From an uncultured SAR86 cluster bacterium (lineage in GTDB: Bacteria; Pseudomonadota; Gammaproteobacteria; Magnimaribacterales; D2472): a stretch of 64,000 nucleotides of DNA. The first letter of the stretch is position 1; each line of letters opens with the position of its first letter. Under the pieces are notes generated by a model that did not search any database, was not told the origin of the DNA, and worked only from the letters and a program-made list of their open reading frames with translations. Shown here piece by piece: positions 43,956 to 51,775 of this stretch. The DNA is taken from NCBI GenBank assembly GCA_902627055.1, contig CACOHS010000002.1, positions 117,977 through 181,976 on the forward strand. Reading direction: 5' to 3'. The position numbers and the translations under genes were made by a program.

Positions 43956-44711
43956 TTATCTTGAGACTTTAAATCCTAGTTGGCTTTGAACTAAAGCTTC
44001 TTCTGACATGTCTCCCCTTGCAATTACTTGACCTTCATCGTTGAATTGAAATCTTGTAACTTGATTTTCCTCGAACTGAAGTCCAGTTATATCATCTGTA
44101 AACTTGTGCCAAGTCCAAGCATAAACAACATTATTTTTTCTATTTGAAGTAACTTCAATGATCCTATACTCATCAGCACCCCAGTCTTCTGCATCAGAGG
44201 ACTCTATGTTATTCACAACTTGAGCTTTTGTATATCTCGGGCTTACCAGTCCTCTGTTAAATGATACATCAACATTCTTTCCATTCCTTTCAACAACAGC
44301 TCTGACAGGCTTTCCAGGAAGTCCTGTAAAAGATAAAACTCCGTTTTCTCTATTTGTTCGTGTCGCAGGCACGCCTTCAACTGAAACAAAAATATCACCT
44401 TTCTGTAAGACACCCACGGCTGGACTATTTTCAATCACCCAATCTACAACCATCTGATCGTTGCTTGGGTTGAAGTTAAATCCAAAGCCAATAAACCTTC
44501 CTGGGTAATTATATCCGTCCTCAGACATGTGATTTTTTACAATGGCTAAGAAGCTATCTTTATCTGTATAGCCAGCATTAATCCATGACTTAGCAGTCTC
44601 AATATTGCTCATCATAGCTTTCATACTTGCGCCCTCTTCCTCGTGATGACCAGAATATATCTGAGATGATAAAAACAAGGGAATTGTTAGTAATATTTTT
44701 AAGGAATTCAT
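43956..44711 (-). CDS. secreted protein with a PDZ domain inside an NTF2/SnoaL-like domain
   Basis: About 251 aa from the ATG at 44711 (AGGAG upstream; a longer frame needs TTG), with a signal peptide (MNSLKILLTIPLFLSSQIYS). A PDZ-like core spans about residues 75-140: VVDWVIENSPAVGVLQKGDIFVSVEG. On either side are pieces that together resemble an NTF2/SnoaL cone: before it, AKSWINAGYTDKDSFLAIVKNHMSEDG; after it, NVVYAWTWHKFTD and VTRFQFNDEGQVIARGD. The insertion reading is mine. It has no protease domain. Role unknown; a periplasmic peptide- or ligand-binding protein is plausible. Divergent from the S9 peptidase gene. Confidence 0.72.
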   Translation of the reverse strand: MNSLKILLTIPLFLSSQIYSGHHEEEGASMKAMMSNIETAKSWINAGYTDKDSFLAIVKNHMSEDGYNYPGRFIGFGFNFNPSNDQMVVDWVIENSPAVGVLQKGDIFVSVEGVPATRTNRENGVLSFTGLPGKPVRAVVERNGKNVDVSFNRGLVSPRYTKAQVVNNIESSDAEDWGADEYRIIEVTSNRKNNVVYAWTWHKFTDDITGLQFEENQVTRFQFNDEGQVIARGDMSEEALVQSQLGFKVSR

Positions 44712-44886
44712 TTTTTCTCCTATGATTGATTTAAACTCAATATAACACTTTAGCAATCAATGTGTTTTGAGAAAATGAATTTTATTTTTTCAAAATTTAA
44801 AAAATGCCATCTAGTGTGTAACTTCTAGATGATGATTGCTTAATGAGTTGCTTTTCGAAAATATTTTTATCAATTATGCTAATTCT

Positions 44887-46965
44887 ATGAAAAATAAAAT
44901 TTACTCTACAGATAATTTTCTATTAATTAAAAAAAATTTTTTAATATTATCGCTTTTCTTCATTGCTGCTAACTTATCTTCTTCAGATGAAAATCTAGCT
45001 TTTTTTGGCCCAATGGATGTTTTTGACCTCGAATGGGCAACTGATCCTCGTGTTTCACCGGATGGCGAAACTATTGTTTATGTTCGAAAATCAAATGACA
45101 TAATGAAAGATCGTGAGCGCTCAAACCTGTGGCAAATCTCAATTGATGGAAGTGACCATAGACCACTTTATTCTGGAGAAAAGACTATCAGATCTCCTCG
45201 TTGGTCTCCAAATGGAAAAAAGCTTGCTTATATTTCAAATGACACAGGGTCTCAACAAATTCATGTGCGTTGGATGGATAATGGTGACACAGCAGTCATT
45301 ACCCAATTACAAGATTCACCGTCGTATTTATCTTGGTCACCAGATGGAAAATGGTTGGCATTTACCATGGACGTTAAATCTGAAACAGAATTAATAGCTG
45401 AGCCTAGAGATAAGCCGGAGGGAGCAAATTGGGCTAAAGGGCCTATTACTGTTACAACAACCAGATACCAATGGGATGGTCAAGGGATTATGGAGCCTGC
45501 ATACAGTCATATATTTATAGTTCCAGCAGATGGCGGCTCAGCAAAACAACTAACTTATGGAGACTTTAATCATTTTGGATCACTTACATGGACTCCAGAT
45601 AGTCAAAAAATTCTCTTCTCAGCACATAGATCTGAAAACTGGGAATTAGTTAGTGATGAAGCAAATATCTATTCAGTTGATATTGCATCAAATAATCTTG
45701 TGCAAATTACTAATGAAGTTGGTGCTGAGCGCTCACCTAGTATTTCACCTAATGGAAAAATGATTGCATACAGTTTTGAGGAACGTCGTCCCTTAGCATA
45801 TACACCTGATCAAATTGTCATCATGGACATTAATGGAGATAACAAAAGCATCCTCACAAAAGAACTGGATGGTGATGCAGATAATATTCAATGGTCAGAT
45901 GATAATCGCTCGATTTATTTCTCATATGATGAAAGAGGTATCAGAAAGGTTGGTCAAGTAACACTTGATGGAAAAATAGAGAATGCAATAAATGGTCTTG
46001 GAGGAACAAGTTTAGGTCGGCCATATCTTTCCGGCAGCTATCATCGATCTGCTGAATCTATTGCCTTTACTTATGGAAAAGCAAGTCGACCTGCTGATGT
46101 AGGTGTTTTAAGAAATGGTAAAGTCAAGATCATAACTGAGCTTAACAATGATCTTCTTAACCATCGTAAACTTGGCAATATTAATGAGATTATCTATAAA
46201 TCGTCTTTTGATGATCAAGAGATACAAGGCTGGTATATCACTCCTCCAAATTTTGATCCAAAGAAAAAATATCCTCTCATTTTAGAAATTCATGGTGGTC
46301 CACATTTAGCCTATGGTCCTCAATTTTCAGCAGAACTACAAATCATGGCAGCATCTGGTTATATAGTTTTTTATAATAATTATCGTGGCAGTACATCCTA
46401 CGGTGAAGACTTTGCTCTTTTGTTGCAATACAAATATTCAAGCTCTGAAGATTTTGCTGATCATATGTCAGGGATTGACGCATTAATCAATAAAGGTTTT
46501 ATCGATGAGAGTAACCTCTTTATAGCTGGTGGAAGTGCTGGAGGGATAGCTACTGCATATGCCATCGGGCTTACAGATAGATTTAATGCAGCTGTTGCAG
46601 CAAAACCAGTTATTAACTGGTTAAGCAAGACACTTACAGCAGATTCGATGGTTGGTCAGATTTATCATCAATTTCCTGGGCCTCCTTGGGAAAATCTTGA
46701 ACATTATTGGAAACGCTCACCTCTTTCATTAGTAGGAAATGTAACGACTCCAACCATGTTACTTACAGGCGAGGATGATAGGCGAACACCTATTTCTGAA
46801 ACAGAACAGTTTTATCAGGCTCTCAGGTTAAAGGGAGTTGATAGCGCAATGATAAGATTGCCTGAAACATCTCATGGTATAGCAAGCAGACCATCTAGAC
46901 TTATCACAAAGGTTGATCATATTCTTGCATGGTTTGAAAAATACAAAGCCGATGAAAATAATTAG
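44887..46965 (+). CDS. secreted S9 family (prolyl oligopeptidase-type) peptidase
   Basis: About 692 aa from the ATG at 44887; a longer frame begins at a TTG and would bury the signal segment (NFLILSLFFIAANLSSS). An N-terminal beta-propeller shows repeated TolB/WD-like blades (DPRVSPDGETIVYVRK, SPRWSPNGKKLAYISN, LSWSPDGKWLAFTMD, SPSISPNGKMIAYSF). The C-terminal alpha/beta-hydrolase domain has EIHGGPH, the nucleophile in IAGGSAGGIATAY, the Asp in LLTGEDDRRTPI and the His in PETSHGIASRPSR. S9 enzymes of acylaminoacyl-peptidase or dipeptidyl-peptidase type cut small peptides in the periplasm. It precedes an NTF2-like secreted gene on the same strand. Confidence 0.9.
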   Translation: MKNKIYSTDNFLLIKKNFLILSLFFIAANLSSSDENLAFFGPMDVFDLEWATDPRVSPDGETIVYVRKSNDIMKDRERSNLWQISIDGSDHRPLYSGEKTIRSPRWSPNGKKLAYISNDTGSQQIHVRWMDNGDTAVITQLQDSPSYLSWSPDGKWLAFTMDVKSETELIAEPRDKPEGANWAKGPITVTTTRYQWDGQGIMEPAYSHIFIVPADGGSAKQLTYGDFNHFGSLTWTPDSQKILFSAHRSENWELVSDEANIYSVDIASNNLVQITNEVGAERSPSISPNGKMIAYSFEERRPLAYTPDQIVIMDINGDNKSILTKELDGDADNIQWSDDNRSIYFSYDERGIRKVGQVTLDGKIENAINGLGGTSLGRPYLSGSYHRSAESIAFTYGKASRPADVGVLRNGKVKIITELNNDLLNHRKLGNINEIIYKSSFDDQEIQGWYITPPNFDPKKKYPLILEIHGGPHLAYGPQFSAELQIMAASGYIVFYNNYRGSTSYGEDFALLLQYKYSSSEDFADHMSGIDALINKGFIDESNLFIAGGSAGGIATAYAIGLTDRFNAAVAAKPVINWLSKTLTADSMVGQIYHQFPGPPWENLEHYWKRSPLSLVGNVTTPTMLLTGEDDRRTPISETEQFYQALRLKGVDSAMIRLPETSHGIASRPSRLITKVDHILAWFEKYKADENN

Positions 46966-47025
46966 ATATTTTTATTATGTTAAAGTTAATCATTCAAAAA
47001 AATTATATTTAAAAGAGGAAGTTAT

Positions 47026-47553
47026 ATGAAAAAATTACTGCCAATTATAAGCATATTCTTGCTGGTTCAATTTTCTTTTGCAGGTCATCATGAATCAGGT
47101 CACATGAATAAAAATGGACTCATTGGATATGAGATGTCTGATGATGGGAAAAAATTAGATATTGTTGCTGGAGATCCATCCCTAATAAAAATTTGGGTTG
47201 ATTATGTTGAAGCTCATAATCAGCGTGACCTTGAAGCAATTGATAAAGCTAATGCTGATGATATGATTGGTAGAGCCCCAAATGGAGTTGTTGTAAGAGG
47301 CTCTAAAGAGCATGCTGCCTTTCTTAAAAATTGGTTTGAGACATCTAATCCATCTTGGGAATTTGTATATGCTATGGCGAATGACGTTCCTCAAGAAGAT
47401 GGATCAGTTCATCACTGGATAACATCCTCTTACAAGGTAACAGATAACATTGATGGCGAAGAAATAGTTGCGAGAGAATTTTTTGATGTTCGAATTGAAA
47501 ATAAGAAAATTAAAGAAATTTTGGTTGCCTCCAGACTGGTTTTGCCTGAGTAA
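47026..47553 (+). CDS. secreted NTF2/SnoaL-like protein
   Basis: A 175-aa protein with a signal peptide (MKKLLPIISIFLLVQFSFA) and GAGGAAG upstream. After a His-rich start (GHHESGHMNKNG) comes an NTF2/SnoaL-like domain: IKIWVDYVEAHNQRDLEAIDKANADDMIGRA, then a strand-rich part containing HHWITSSYKVTD and EIVAREFFDVRIENKKI. The family ranges from cyclases/isomerases to ligand-binding proteins, so no reaction can be named. It shares the GHHE motif after its signal peptide with the PDZ protein at 43956 (SGHHEEE), hinting at a shared metal-binding or export feature. Convergent with the photolyase gene, 2 bp apart. Confidence 0.75.
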   Translation: MKKLLPIISIFLLVQFSFAGHHESGHMNKNGLIGYEMSDDGKKLDIVAGDPSLIKIWVDYVEAHNQRDLEAIDKANADDMIGRAPNGVVVRGSKEHAAFLKNWFETSNPSWEFVYAMANDVPQEDGSVHHWITSSYKVTDNIDGEEIVAREFFDVRIENKKIKEILVASRLVLPE

Positions 47554-47555
47554 GA

Positions 47556-48971
47556 TTACCTCCTAAAATTCCTTTTTTTCCTGCTGCCGTGTTTAATATA
47601 AACTGCTGCAGCCTCTTTTTTAAATTCTTCGCTTTTTCTAATATTCCAAATCCTCTCGCGCGCATCCCTTGCAGATGATTTTAAATCAATAATCTGAGGT
47701 ATATACATATGATTTAATTCTGAGGCATGAATCAACTTTGGATCAATTTCTCTTAATTGCGGTAATATTTTTTTTATCCAAATTGCATCAGGATCTTGAT
47801 CTGCACTTTGTTTAGAAACTGAATAAATTCTTGGTAAATTAATTCCGGTAACACCACTTTGCATTTGAACTTGGCTTATATGAATGCCGGGTTCATAGTC
47901 GGTAAAAAGCTGGGCTAACAAGGGCGAAGTTTTTTGCCATGGTTGCCATAAATTATATGAGGCAAATGACATGATCATTGCTCTCATTCTAAAGTTTATC
48001 CATCCATATCTATGAAGATACTTCATGCATGCATCCAAGAAAGGAAAACCTGTCTCACCATTGATCCATTTATCAATCACCTCATCATCATGCGTTAATC
48101 TGAGCTGATCACACATCCTATGCATTGAGTAAAATTCAAGTTCAGGTTCGGTATGCAATTTTTGAATAAAATGACAGTGCCAATAAAGTCTTTTCTTGAA
48201 TGAATAAAGATCACTTTTATTTTCTGACTTTGGATGATATTTATTTAATGTCTGATAAACCTCTCTTATTGATATAGAGCCAAATGTAAAGTGTGGCGAC
48301 AACCTGGAGCAGTTTTGCTCTGATTCAATGGGACTTGACATCTTCACTCTGTAATCTTTGCAACGTTCAGATAAAAAACTATCAAGCAAGGTATGAGCCT
48401 TAGATGATCCTCCTTTTTGTATATCATCTAAATTAGTAAATGAGTTTTTAAATTTGCTCGCAAAATTTGAGAAATTTAAAAGCTTGATTTCATTTTTTAC
48501 TTCAGACTTTTTTGGATTCCCGAGCATCTCTGAGTTCATGATTTGGTTCCAATTTCTTGACCATAAATCTCTATTAAAATTACTCAACTGAAGACCAAAA
48601 TCATCGTATATCTTAATTTTTCCAGGAAATGAATCTGTAAATTTTGAAAACCCATCTCTAAAATACTTAATATCAGTGCAATGATTTATGTGGACAAAAA
48701 AATCATTAAAGTTTTTTTTAATCCAAATTTTTAAATCATCAAATGTCCCCTCAAAAATATTTACGTTGGAATCATATTTTTTTAATCCATTATTTAGCTC
48801 TGCTAAACAATCATTAGAGAATTTTAATTGTCTAAGCGATTTGCCATTTTCCCTCCAATAAGTTTCATCATAAAGATATATCACTAAGTAATTTGATCTT
48901 AATGAACCAAAGTGCATTGCAGGGTTGTCATGCAATCTTAAGTTTCTATTTAGGATTATCAGGTCTGTCAT
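47556..48971 (-). CDS. cryptochrome/photolyase family protein
   Basis: A 471-aa protein. Its N-terminal alpha/beta domain starts DLIILNRNLRLHDNPAMHF (the antenna-domain signature). The FAD domain has RLSPHFTFGSISIREVYQ, NGETGFPFLDACMKYLHRYGWINFRMRAM and NLPRIYSVSKQSADQDPDAIW. The last motifs match a proteobacterial cryptochrome/photolyase group rather than classical class I CPD photolyase. It would repair UV photoproducts with blue light or act as a photoreceptor. The C-terminus is basic (GSRKKRNFRR). Divergent from a Cfa-like methyltransferase gene, an association often seen in light or singlet-oxygen stress clusters. It is unrelated in class to the photolyase at 8717. Confidence 0.9.
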   Translation of the reverse strand: MTDLIILNRNLRLHDNPAMHFGSLRSNYLVIYLYDETYWRENGKSLRQLKFSNDCLAELNNGLKKYDSNVNIFEGTFDDLKIWIKKNFNDFFVHINHCTDIKYFRDGFSKFTDSFPGKIKIYDDFGLQLSNFNRDLWSRNWNQIMNSEMLGNPKKSEVKNEIKLLNFSNFASKFKNSFTNLDDIQKGGSSKAHTLLDSFLSERCKDYRVKMSSPIESEQNCSRLSPHFTFGSISIREVYQTLNKYHPKSENKSDLYSFKKRLYWHCHFIQKLHTEPELEFYSMHRMCDQLRLTHDDEVIDKWINGETGFPFLDACMKYLHRYGWINFRMRAMIMSFASYNLWQPWQKTSPLLAQLFTDYEPGIHISQVQMQSGVTGINLPRIYSVSKQSADQDPDAIWIKKILPQLREIDPKLIHASELNHMYIPQIIDLKSSARDARERIWNIRKSEEFKKEAAAVYIKHGSRKKRNFRR

Positions 48972-49168
48972 AGGGTACTTAAATGGTCATTAAAATTTAA
49001 TTTTCAACCAGAGAAAATTGAGCTTGAAGATAAATTGAAACTTGCAAACAAAATATAAGTAAGCAAACTAATTTCTATTAAGCAAATCTTAAAAAAATTA
49101 TAATTAATGGCTTTAAATAATTAATTTTGCTTCCTTGTTTATTTATTGTCATAAACTAAACTTATCGA

Positions 49169-50197
49169 ATGATCAAAAGTGGAATTCAACTAGCTGAAAA
49201 AGGATACCTTCCTGATTTTATTCTTAAAAAAGCAATCAATAGACTCTTAATGAGTCGTCTAAATGAAATTTCCAATGAAAATAATATTAAATCAGACGAA
49301 AAATTAAATTTTTTTAAAGAACTCAAAAATAGCCCTATAGCAATCTCTACAAATGACGCTAATGAGCAACATTATGAGGTGCCAGCATCTTTTTTTGAGT
49401 ATGTAATGAGCAAGCGCCTGAAATATTCATGTTGCTGGTATGAAAACGATAGTGATGATTTGATGCAGGCTGAGATTAATATGATAGAAAAAACTATCTC
49501 CAGAGGCGAAATTACATCTAATCAACAGGTCCTCGATCTAGGATGTGGCTGGGGGAGTTTTTCAATTCATGCAGCGCAAAAATTTCCTAAGAGCACCTTT
49601 ACATGTGTATCAAATTCGTCAGATCAAATTGAATTCATAAAGCAAGAAGCAATGAAAAAAAATCTTAAAAATGTTTTGCCACAAAAACAGGATGTTAATA
49701 ATCTTAAATTCGAACATAAATTTGATCGGATTGTGTCAGTTGAAATGTTTGAGCATGTCAGAAATTACCAAATGTTACTGAGCAATCTTAAAAACTTCAT
49801 GAAGCCTGAGGGAAAATTATTTATTCACATTTTCAATCATAAAGATCATTCATATCCATACGAAGTTAGAGGAGATTCTGACTGGATGTCTAAATATTTT
49901 TTTACAGGCGGGATAATGCCCTCAGCGGATATTTTTGAATATTTTAATGATGATTTTTCTGTGGCTAAGTATTGGAAGATTAATGGCCATCACTATGCAA
50001 GGACATGCAGACATTGGCTGGAAAATCATTACGAAAATAAAAAAAATATTATTGATTTATTTGATGATCATTATGATGATGCAAATAAATGGTATCAAAG
50101 ATGGAGATTGTTCTTTTTGGCATGCGAAATGTTATTTGCACATAACCAAGGTAATGAATGGTATGTTTCGCACTATTTATTAGAGCAAAACAAATAA
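49169..50197 (+). CDS. cyclopropane-fatty-acid synthase-like methyltransferase
   Basis: A 342-aa SAM-dependent methyltransferase of the Cfa/mycolic-acid cyclopropane family. Landmarks: NEQHYEVPASFFEYVMSKRLKYSCCWY (substrate-side motif), SAM motif I VLDLGCGWGSFSIHAA, SVEMFEHVRNYQMLL, and FTGGIMPSADI. It is shorter than E. coli Cfa (382 aa), lacking most of the N-terminal lipid-binding domain. It may cyclopropanate or methylate unsaturated membrane lipids. The start region is weakly defined (ATG at 49169, no clear ribosome-binding site). Pairing with the divergent photolyase gene suggests a membrane and DNA protection unit (inference). Confidence 0.82.
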   Translation: MIKSGIQLAEKGYLPDFILKKAINRLLMSRLNEISNENNIKSDEKLNFFKELKNSPIAISTNDANEQHYEVPASFFEYVMSKRLKYSCCWYENDSDDLMQAEINMIEKTISRGEITSNQQVLDLGCGWGSFSIHAAQKFPKSTFTCVSNSSDQIEFIKQEAMKKNLKNVLPQKQDVNNLKFEHKFDRIVSVEMFEHVRNYQMLLSNLKNFMKPEGKLFIHIFNHKDHSYPYEVRGDSDWMSKYFFTGGIMPSADIFEYFNDDFSVAKYWKINGHHYARTCRHWLENHYENKKNIIDLFDDHYDDANKWYQRWRLFFLACEMLFAHNQGNEWYVSHYLLEQNK

Positions 50198-50223
50198 GGA
50201 TTTATTCAACAATGAATGAGAGT

Positions 50224-50299
50224 TGGAGCGGGAAACCAGGTTCGAACTGGCGACCTCAACCTTGGCAAGGTTGCGCTCTACCAACTGAGCTATTCCCGC
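50224..50299 (-). tRNA. tRNA-Gly (anticodon GCC)
   Basis: Minus-strand cloverleaf: acceptor GCGGGAA / TTCCCGC, D-arm AGCTCAGTTGGTAGAGC, anticodon stem CAACC / GGTTG with loop TTGCCAA, T-loop GTTCGAACC, discriminator T and encoded CCA (50226-50224). Very close to the E. coli GCC glycine tRNA. Confidence 0.97.
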
Positions 50300-50408
50300 T
50301 TTAGAGTTGATTAATATACCTGCAAGGTAAAAAGCATTCAAGCTAAAAAGATTCTAATAAGTTCTGAATTTTTTACTAATGTCTAAAATTTTATTGTATG
50401 GTATTTCA

Positions 50409-51398
50409 ATGAAAATTCTTTATTTAGCTATACTTTTGATACTTTCGGGATGTGGAGTTCAAGAAGATGAAAAAGCATCATATCTTACTGAAAAAATTAC
50501 TTATTCTTCAAAAAATATTCTAGGTTTTGAAAATATTTTTAACGATGATCTAAATCCTCAAAAAGATGTTGAAATTTTTGGAATTATGCATTTTCCAGAT
50601 AATTATGATTCCTCAAAAAAATATCCAATGGTTGTTGCCTCTCATGGCTCATATAACTGGCGTGATCATCATTTAAAATATTTAGAGCAAATCAGAAAAG
50701 CAAATTTTATTGTCTTTGCCATGCATCCTTTTGATTCTAGAAATGTCAAAAGCACGGTTGGTAACCAAATTAACCTTACTAGCGAAACCGTTATATATGA
50801 TATGGCGATGACCTTAAATTTGGTATGGGATGATCCAAGAGTAGATAATACAAAAATTTATGCAGCTGGATGGAGTTTAGGTGGTACAGCAACCCTCTTC
50901 AATGCTTGGCTTCCTCTTCAAAAAGCATTAAATAAACCTGAGGCATCCTTTGCTGGTTATTTAATGTGGTACCCAGGATGTCTGGCTTTACCAGATCTTG
51001 ATTTATGGGATAAAGATTTAATGCAAATTTATATTGGTGAAGAAGATAACTGGACCCCACCTCAGCCATGCATAGACTTAGTCTCAAAGATAAACTCTGA
51101 AGGAGGAAATGCATTGATTGAGTTGTACCCAAATTCCTTTCACTCATTTGATGGCCCAATGCCACTGAGGCTCATACCAGATGCATACAGCTGGGCTAAT
51201 TGTAAATTGAAACTCAATTCCGAAACAAAGAAGGTATATGATCCAAATAATAAACTACTTGATTTCTCTGATCCAAAGTTGAGAAGACAGGCCTATGAAA
51301 GCTGTGCAACAAAAGGAGAAGTGATGGCTGGAGCAAATCCAGAATATAAGAATGCTGCCTATGAGCATCTTGCCAAGTTGTTACCTAAATTAGATTAG
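50409..51398 (+). CDS. lipoprotein alpha/beta hydrolase (dienelactone hydrolase-like)
   Basis: About 329 aa from the internal ATG at 50409, chosen because it gives a lipoprotein signal (MKILYLAILLILSGC, Cys at 15); an ATG 30 bp upstream would add ten residues before it. Hydrolase landmarks: YPMVVASHGSYNWRDH (oxyanion hole), YAAGWSLGGTATLF (nucleophile Ser), YIGEEDNWTP (candidate Asp) and NSFHSFDG (His). This layout fits dienelactone-hydrolase-like esterases anchored in the envelope. Substrate unknown. It is followed 12 bp later by a small membrane-protein gene and then a TonB-receptor gene. Confidence 0.8.
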   Translation: MKILYLAILLILSGCGVQEDEKASYLTEKITYSSKNILGFENIFNDDLNPQKDVEIFGIMHFPDNYDSSKKYPMVVASHGSYNWRDHHLKYLEQIRKANFIVFAMHPFDSRNVKSTVGNQINLTSETVIYDMAMTLNLVWDDPRVDNTKIYAAGWSLGGTATLFNAWLPLQKALNKPEASFAGYLMWYPGCLALPDLDLWDKDLMQIYIGEEDNWTPPQPCIDLVSKINSEGGNALIELYPNSFHSFDGPMPLRLIPDAYSWANCKLKLNSETKKVYDPNNKLLDFSDPKLRRQAYESCATKGEVMAGANPEYKNAAYEHLAKLLPKLD

Positions 51399-51410
51399 AT
51401 TATAAAAGGT

Positions 51411-51680
51411 ATGCAGTTAAAACTAAGTGAGTTTATTGAAGTTCTGAGTTTTGAAACCTCATGGCTTGAAGCTCATCCGTTATGGGTGCTTATAAGTTTA
51501 TTAATCTATGTGTCACTTGCAGGCTTATTTTTTAATGCAATAAGAATGAGTATTAAATTTGAGAAAATTCATGAGGCGGAACGCAGGAAAACCTATGGCC
51601 GGTTTTCAAAAGATGTACTTATTATTGGATTAATTATTGCGGTAATTATATTTAGCTTTGGAATGTATCAAAGATTCTGA
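51411..51680 (+). CDS. small two-helix membrane protein, unknown
   Basis: An 89-aa protein with two hydrophobic segments, about residues 24-44 (LWVLISLLIYVSLAGLFFNA) and 68-85 (VLIIGLIIAVIIFSFGM), joined by a basic loop (KFEKIHEAERRKTYGRFSK). No family is recognised. It lies 12 bp after the lipoprotein hydrolase gene, so they are probably co-transcribed. The inverted repeat at 51690 follows its stop by 9 bp. Confidence 0.6.
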   Translation: MQLKLSEFIEVLSFETSWLEAHPLWVLISLLIYVSLAGLFFNAIRMSIKFEKIHEAERRKTYGRFSKDVLIIGLIIAVIIFSFGMYQRF

Positions 51681-51689
51681 AGTTGTAGT

Positions 51690-51708
51690 CAACTGTAATT
51701 TACAGTTG
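51690..51708. promoter_or_regulatory. 19-bp perfect palindrome upstream of a TonB receptor gene
   Basis: CAACTGTAATTTACAGTTG: two perfect 9-bp arms around a single central T, 68 bp before the receptor start. The one-base centre leaves no room for a good RNA loop and only a weak T-rich tail follows, so an operator for a dimeric regulator is more likely than a terminator. Confidence 0.55.
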
Positions 51709-51775
51709 TTAATTTATTCCAATTTAAAGACGATTTCTATAAGATACACACAGCAAATTTTTATTTGAGGGAGAT

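Noticed and set aside
51690..51708. Palindrome as terminator of the small membrane-protein gene
   Set aside because: One-base centre and no proper T-tract; the real terminator type in this genome has longer loops and 6-9 T residues.
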